A DNA stretch of 64,000 bases, taken from the NCBI RefSeq assembly GCF_047948215.1, contig NC_134455.1:76571189-76635188 (forward strand), written 5' to 3'. Positions 58,040 to 64,000 of this stretch are shown piece by piece. The position numbers and the translations under genes were made by a program. Below the pieces are notes generated by a model. The model saw only the letters and a program-made list of their open reading frames with translations, was not told the origin of the DNA and ran no database searches. How positions within the stretch are numbered: the stretch's first letter is position 1; every line of letters begins with the position of its first letter. The DNA is from Lycorma delicatula (taxonomy: Eukaryota; Arthropoda; Insecta; Hemiptera; Fulgoridae).

Positions 58040-58765
58040 ATAATATACTTTATTGTTTTATAAGACCCATTTCTTGTTTTGAAAAAAACAACTAAAATCC
58101 TACTTCTTGCCAAAATGCATCCGTTTTGTTGTTAATTTTATGCAAATGACTCAACAGCTTTAAGGTATAAGTAAATAATATTATATTACAATTAAAAAAT
58201 GTGTATCTAAATAAGTTTTATAAAATCCGTTAGAATAACTACATACCTATAAATATACCAACACAAAACTAAGATTTATTTATTCTGTTTCCCAATTCAT
58301 ATGAACGTTAATTCATTTAAACTATTTGTTTTATTAACATAGTACTATCTAAAATGGGTTACTAGAGCCTATCTAATGAACATAGTAGATATTATAATGA
58401 ATCATCAACCAGATTACAGAATAATATGCAACTGTTAACAAACTATGTTAATTGTTTTCAAATTTACATCTTCTGTAACTTTTATTGTTGGAAACTTAAA
58501 TCTCATTTACCTTACTACTGACCGGGTAGAATAATAATAATAATAATAATAATAATTATACTACTATTAAAAAAAATATTACAATATAAAACACAGCTTA
58601 TCCATAAAAAATATCTTTTATATCGCAAATAAAAATGTTAAATAAACTACTAAAAAAATAAATCGAATATAATAAAAATAATAATTACTTATTCTTAGTT
58701 TAATTATAGTATAATTTTACATTAATTTTAATTTAGACTACTAAATCAAGTAACCACCAACCTAA
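58040..58765. other. AT-rich sequence with an (AAT)n array
   Basis: (AAT/ATA)n at about 58530-58556. Nothing else was recognised. Confidence 0.5.
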
Positions 58766-58769
58766 TTCC

Positions 58770-60525
58770 CTTCATTAAAGGCGTCTATTGAGTGGGCCTG
58801 TAACGACAGTCAAAAGGCCGAGAAGTTCACTAGGCCAAGACAGAAGGAAGTGTCGAAGAGGAAATTAGTGACTTCTTAAATATCCCGATTCCTTTCTGTC
58901 TCCCTCTGAAGCCCTTCTCGAAGGTAAAATTACTCAAGAAGTAAAGAGGTTTGTGAACGTACGAAAGGCTCCGGAATTTGACTACATTACGCATAGATAT
59001 AGTTGCATACATATGCATAAATATACGTGCACTACCGTCTAGAGCTATTTCTTACAAAGGGTAACTATTTAATGCAATTCTCAGGACAACGCACTACCCA
59101 TCAGAATGGGAAATACCGCAGATAACGATGGACTTGGAACCTGGAAAGTATCTTTGTATAGGCCTATAAATCTACAATCGATTTTATCTAAAACGTTTGA
59201 GAAATTGTTCCTGCGCAGATTATGGCCAATATCAAAAGTGAAGGTGTGATATCCAACTATCAATTCAGCTTTAGGGGTGGTAATTAAAAGAACCAAAACC
59301 CCACAGAGGTACTAGTGTTATCGTCAGGTTCTAGAAGAGAAAAGGTATTGTTCGGCTGCCTGTTTGGTTTAGTTGCCTGGTCTTTGAAAAAAGACCAGCC
59401 AACTAAACCTACCACAACCTTATTATTTAATTCTACGTAGCCAACTTGATGATAGCGTCTCACGAGTTAAATACAATCAAGAAATTTCTATGTTTTTCGA
59501 CAATAATTCAGGAGTTCCACAGGGCTCAGTTCTGGGAACGGTTCTATTCCTGGTCTACACTGTTGATTTACGTAATCCGGGCAGTGTTAGAGTTGTGTCA
59601 TATCCAGATGACGTGACAATCTTGGCGGTTTACGGTAACCCGAATATAGCCTCAAAAAATTACAATCTATACTAGATACAATCAGCCTTTGGCTACATAA
59701 ATTGAGAATAAAGATAAATCCGACTAGGTCCATCTACGTAACGTTCACGATGAGAAGATAGGATTGCCCTAAAGTTCATTGAAATGGTGTCAGAATAAGT
59801 CATGCCAATAAAGTATCTGGTCTTTTACTTCAATCGCCATTTAACTTGAAGATATCATGAAAGAGAGAAAAGGAGGTTACTTGATATTACGTTTAAAAGG
59901 ATGTACTGGATATTGAGTAAGGGATTTCAATTTTTCTTTATCCAACAACATTCTGATTTAAAAGGATTTCTAAAGCCGATATGGACTTACGGAATTGAAC
60001 TCTCTAGGGCACAACCAGTAATAGCGATGTGGAGCTCATTCAACGGTTCCAAAATATAATATTACCGAATGTAACAGAAATGCTGTAGTTAGCGAAGAAT
60101 ACTGAGATCCAAGATTACATAGGAACTCCATACGTTTGAGAAAAGGTTGAACCATAAAGAAGTTTCGAGATATGTGTCCAGGTTGGAAAAGCATGTTAAT
60201 CATCTAGTTTTGAATTTACTTGACAACAGTGAGGACGTTAGGAGGCTGAAAAGACTCGTTAATGTTCCATTTATTGCTCTTCTACTTACGTACCTGACTT
60301 AACTGTGTGAAGATATTTAACTACATTCTCAGACACTGTCAAATATTATCACGTTATTTCATAGTTACAAGTAATTATCTTGTATTTATTCATATTAATT
60401 GTTTATATACTCGTTGAAGATTATCATTGCATGATCCTATTTCAAGTGATAGTCTGTCATTTGACTTAATTATAGCATCAATATAGAAGCTCATTATAAA
60501 TAAACGAAACTGTAAAAAAAAACTA
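58770..60525 (+). pseudogene. Jockey-clade LINE pseudogene, most complete RT copy of this clade
   Basis: From 5' to 3', across many frameshifts: CNDSQKAEKFTRP (linker before RT), KAPEFDYITHR-like (KAPGxDxITxK), THYPSEWEI, YRPINLQSILSKTFEKLFLR (about 59160), KSEGVISNYQFSFRGGN, a damaged catalytic region (see hairpin), FFDNNSGVPQGSVLGTVLFL (59496), VYTVDL, SYPDDVTILA where FADD has become YPDD, then KPIWTYGIEL, RLNHKEVSRYVSRLE and VNHLVLNLLDNSEDVRRLKR. The 3' UTR runs to an A9 at 60510-60520. The endonuclease is absent. The element is thoroughly dead: stops in all frames and a lost first catalytic Asp. Confidence 0.82.
59366..59409. repeat. Near-perfect 20-bp-arm hairpin inside the LINE
   Basis: GGTTTAGTTGCCTGGTCTTT, loop GAAA, then its inverse with one mismatch (20 bp). 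It sits where Jockey RTs encode the first catalytic Asp segment (xLDVxQAFDKVWH). Confidence 0.9.
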
Positions 60526-60737
60526 TTAATTATTTTAATTTAAAAGTATTATATAATTTTAACCGTAATTTTAAATTATGGATGATGTAAGAAAGATATG
60601 AATAATAGAGCAATTAAGAGAGGGGAAAGTTTTATACATTTAAATAACACAATATTTTTATTTATTTTTTTAATTCCTAATACGTACGTAGCAGTCTGTT
60701 TAACTAGTGAACAATAAACAACTCTTATGGCCCGATG

Positions 60738-60981
60738 AGATTAGGATGATGTGTATGATGTACCTGGTTGGGTCTTGTACAAACTCAGACCGACCATTTT
60801 TGAGACGTGTGATTAATTGAACCCCAACCACCAAAGTACACCAGTATCACTAGTACAAATTCCTGTAAAAGGAACTACCACCTTTTACTAGGATTTGATA
60901 CTCAGAACCTTCGACTTCAAAGATCAGCTGTTAAACAACTGATTTGCAACGACGAGTTAATCACTAGCTCAACCCGGGGGC
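60738..60981 (-). mobile_element. tRNA-headed SINE (family S1), full copy, minus strand
   Basis: Minus strand: CCCCCGGGTTGAGCTAGTGA (A-box-like), GAGTATCAAATCC (B-box-like), GGTGTACTTTGGTGGTTGGG, GTTCAATTAATCACACGTCT and GGTCGGTCTGAGTTTGTACA. The head and body match 29681-30016; the last about 30 nt are diverged. Confidence 0.8.
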
Positions 60982-60989
60982 TAATTAAG

Positions 60990-62160
60990 ATAGTATGATT
61001 AAAAAAAAAATAACAAAAGTAAAAACACAAAACATTTGTTTAGATGCGGTGCATTATAAAAACTGGGGAATAGGGAAACCAAAATAATTACTATTAACAT
61101 TTTTTTAAATGTAATTAAAAAGGAAATTGTTGAAAATCAAATATGTTGATAAAATTTAAATTAAATAAATTTTAAAGGCGTATGGAAGAGCAGTTAGAGA
61201 AAATACGCGGCAGAAGCTTTCTAAAAAAAGACTAGGCTGGTAATACACTTTTTAATATTTACATTTTTTTTTTTTTAATTTGGCTTGAGGACATGTGGTA
61301 AAAACTGTACGAAAGAGTGAAAATCAGATTAGAAGCTGATAACTAAGAATTCAGAAGGTGTAAGCCATTAATTTATCAATATGACATGGAAAAGTTTGGA
61401 AAAGTGCAACAAAACAATGAAAGATGACATAAAACATTTTATTTATTTTAGGATTTTAATACAGATTAATGGAAAAAAGCTATATATATAAAACATTAAA
61501 TTAATGTTACTAGAACATTTTTAAGCTGATCTGTTTTTCAGTTGCTCTCACTGTGACCATTTCTTAACAATCAGAATCTGTATGAAGTATTACATTGACT
61601 CAGTCGTTTGGAATGGTAATATTAAAGAGTTAATGTACTAAAAGTTATGTTTTTAAAGAGTATATATTTTTTAAAATAATATATATTCTTTATATAGTTT
61701 TCGTTTAGAGTTCAGAAAAATCATGAAGAATTAATATACCTCGGAATGAAATCTAAAGCAAATGGCAAAGACCTTGAAGGTTATCTTTATTTATGCATAA
61801 CGACTACATTAATTTCAGAACTTTTAATACACCTAAATTTTGTAAAAAAAAAAAAAGAAAAGAAACTTGTTAATGACTATAAAATTGATTAGCCACACGG
61901 TAATGGGGCGTGGTTATTTATTATTAATAATTAAATTAAATTAAAGAAATAAAGAAATCTAGTAAATTTAAAGAATTTACAAATTTTAAAAATTTGTATA
62001 TTATCTGACTAATTTATTAACGTATTCCTTAAGATATACCTGACAAGCAAATTTTAGTCTTTAAAAATTTTGTAAAAAAAGAAAATTAAATAAGTAGAGA
62101 GATTGGAGTAGATGGATTGTCTATCCATTTAATTTAATATACAAAATCGGATTTATCAGT
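60990..62160. other. AT-rich sequence, no gene recognised
   Basis: Contains the T run at 61266-61277. No domains. Confidence 0.5.
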
Positions 62161-62189
62161 CACCTATTTAACGAAGATGATATGGATGA

Positions 62190-62265
62190 AATGGTAAGTC
62201 AAAAGAATTCCGGATTTCACCAGGAATCGAACCTGAGACCAACTAATCTAAATATCATTCATTCT
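62190..62265 (-). repeat. tRNA-like (SINE) remnant
   Basis: Minus strand: TTAGTTGGTCTCAGGTTCGATTCCTGGTG has a perfect pol III B box (GGTTCGATTCC) and an acceptor-side ATCCGGA. No A box at the right distance, so a remnant and not a gene. Confidence 0.5.
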
Positions 62266-62269
62266 TAGT

Positions 62270-64000
62270 TCTATACTAATATAAATAATGACGTCATGAA
62301 TAATTTATTTTTGTATGGCTTGTTGTAGAGAGCAGAGGGAATGAGTAAAGATCATGAGAAATGCTTGCTGTAAACTCGTGTTCCTAGATTAATGCTAGTA
62401 TCTTCAAGCCCATTGCACAAACGGTTATGATATAAATAAAGTGTGTACAGTCGCCTATTTTCAGTTAATGGAAGTGACTAATTTTTAATATGACTGTATT
62501 GTACCTCTATGACTTCAATTTGTTTACATGAGGGTACAACTAAGAAAAAATAAAGTACATATGTCACTTTGCTAACTATACAAACTGATCTACCTACATC
62601 CTCTAATGAGGATTATAGTCTAAATTTGGACTATAAAAAATTCCATATGTTAAACAACTCTAGGGATATAATTGAAGAAATTCTGAGTTAATTCTCGGAT
62701 GGATGTTTTATATAACAGCTAAATAAATTTTTACGGCATATATTTAAATTGTTGAAAATAAAATTGTTGATTAGTAATTTGGAATTTTAATCCTGGAAAA
62801 TATCCACTAGGTCTTCATATCTAGTGGAATTTTAGGTAGAATGAATGTTTTTTCATCTCACAGGATTCCATTAAATTATGAAAATATACAATTTAACCTT
62901 AAAAGAAAAAATAAAACGATTTATCATTTTTGGATTTATTTATAAATTTTTATTCATAGAGAATAATTTTATATTGGTATAGTATACCGTTCAACAATAT
63001 TTATAGGGTCACAATACCACGTACTACCTAATCTAGAATATAGAAGAATATAATTTTATTTTAATTATATAGATTGATTTTTTAGATTTGACTTTTACTA
63101 CATCTAAAACACACACTTTTAAACAAAATTTAATTGAATAAGATTTAATTTAATTTCTAAACCTCTTACTATTTAGATATCATTAATTATTTCTATTAAC
63201 CTATTTGGGTGGATTTGTTCGTTTATTTTCATTTTCATGGTCTCTGTGTGTGAGTAGAGCGTTCCTTTATCACATTCTAATATTTTCCATTACTCTACCT
63301 TTTAATATCTCTTTCCTGCCGAGGTATTGGTTGGAAAATTTTATTCACTACGTTTCTGCTAAGACTTTATGGATTTTCCTGAGATATTGTTTTTATAATA
63401 TATTTTACATTTTTTAATAGCTCTATATTCTATCTCGCAATCTGTTCATATCCGATTGCTGAGTATAAAGCTAAAACTTGAGCTGAGATGCCTAAGAAAA
63501 TAAGATTGGACTTATCACTCCTTATTTTAAGTAAATTTCTACTTGTTAATGGTTCAATGCCAAAAAATAATTTACCCAAAGTATAAAATTAATTGAAAAT
63601 ATTTCTATTAAATTCATATATCTTCATTTAAGAATATGTAATAGAAAACTTGACTTTTTATTAATGCGGTTTATAATTATCCAAAATAAACTGCTACCCA
63701 GGGTTTAGTTGAGGTAGGAAACACTTGAGTAGGTTATATAGTGGGCACTAGTAAAGTGACCACTAGACGGGTCCGGCAAATAATAATTGTTTGATTCAAA
63801 ACAATTAAAAATTGTTAAATTCTAGTTTATTTAATTTTTATGCTTTTAGTATTTTATTAAATTACTTCACTAATTTTACGCTGTATTTAAAATGATTTAA
63901 ATGAATAACAACTAACACATTTGTAATAACAACTGCATCAAAATAATGACTTGGTAACAATGCGATTGTGGTAGGCAGTTAACTTGTTATTATTGTTGTA
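62270..64000. other. AT-rich sequence, no gene recognised
   Basis: A small inverted repeat (TCCACTAG...CTAGTGGA) lies at about 62808-62832. The frame at 63205-63417 is Phe/Leu-rich and probably compositional. The last 300 bp hold a slightly GC-richer piece near 63690-63780. Confidence 0.45.

Noticed and set aside
1..64000. CRISPR arrays, bacterial-type operons, rRNA genes or viral genomes
   Set aside because: No regularly spaced direct repeats, no ribosome-binding-site-led ORF series, no rRNA-like conserved blocks; composition and repeats are eukaryotic.

Overview
The window looks like non-coding, repeat-filled nuclear DNA from an arthropod, most likely an insect. It is strongly AT-rich and full of A/T runs and simple repeats, and nothing resembles a bacterial operon. 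The relics of R1/Jockey-type LINEs, mariner elements, tRNA-headed SINEs and TA-flanked MITEs are a typical insect repertoire. No host gene could be identified with confidence. No tRNA, rRNA or CRISPR array was seen.

Layout. 0.1-2.4 kb: decayed R1/Jockey-type LINE ORF1 with three damaged zinc knuckles. 3.9-5.5 kb: an inverted repeat, a dispersed repeat (family P) and SINE pieces. 6.5-7.0 kb: mariner relic. 9.3-10.6 kb: first copy of a long-arm foldback transposon, then SINEs. 13.4-13.9 kb: LINE 3' piece. 16.7-18.0 kb: Jockey-like LINE. 18.2-18.9 kb: second foldback copy. 19.8-21.3 kb: the only long open frame, a 5'-truncated LINE reverse transcriptase of 483 residues. 22.6-23.1 kb: Jockey fragment. 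25.8-27.1 kb: full-length but dead mariner with TA flanks. 29.3-30.0 kb: LINE/MITE chimera and a SINE. 31.4-31.8 kb: antisense Jockey end. 33.0-36.5 kb: repeat P, a 550-bp duplicated repeat (R), a MITE and another mariner relic. 37.1-38.0 kb: best foldback copy. 39-43 kb: SINE, MITE and AT-rich DNA. 43.4-44.1 kb: Jockey end. 44-54.8 kb: AT-rich desert broken only by an unrecognised GC-richer block at 51.0-51.6 kb. 54.85-55.5 kb: CpG-rich, promoter-like island with a possible first coding exon. 56.3-57.0 kb and 58.8-60.5 kb: Jockey relics. 60.7-64 kb: SINE, a tRNA-like piece and AT-rich DNA.

The most interesting observation is the foldback family. Three copies (9.3, 18.2 and 37.1 kb) have long inverted arms ending in TGTTACCGTGAAAGACC. 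Each copy carries, in its short unpaired core, the remains of one peptide with the pattern ERA-x3-I-x2-M-x-TAW. That pattern matches the catalytic-Glu end of rve/DDE integrases of the Ginger/KRBA2-like type. The family is therefore probably a non-autonomous derivative of an integrase-bearing cut-and-paste transposon. All family names rest on reading the sequence, with no database search.
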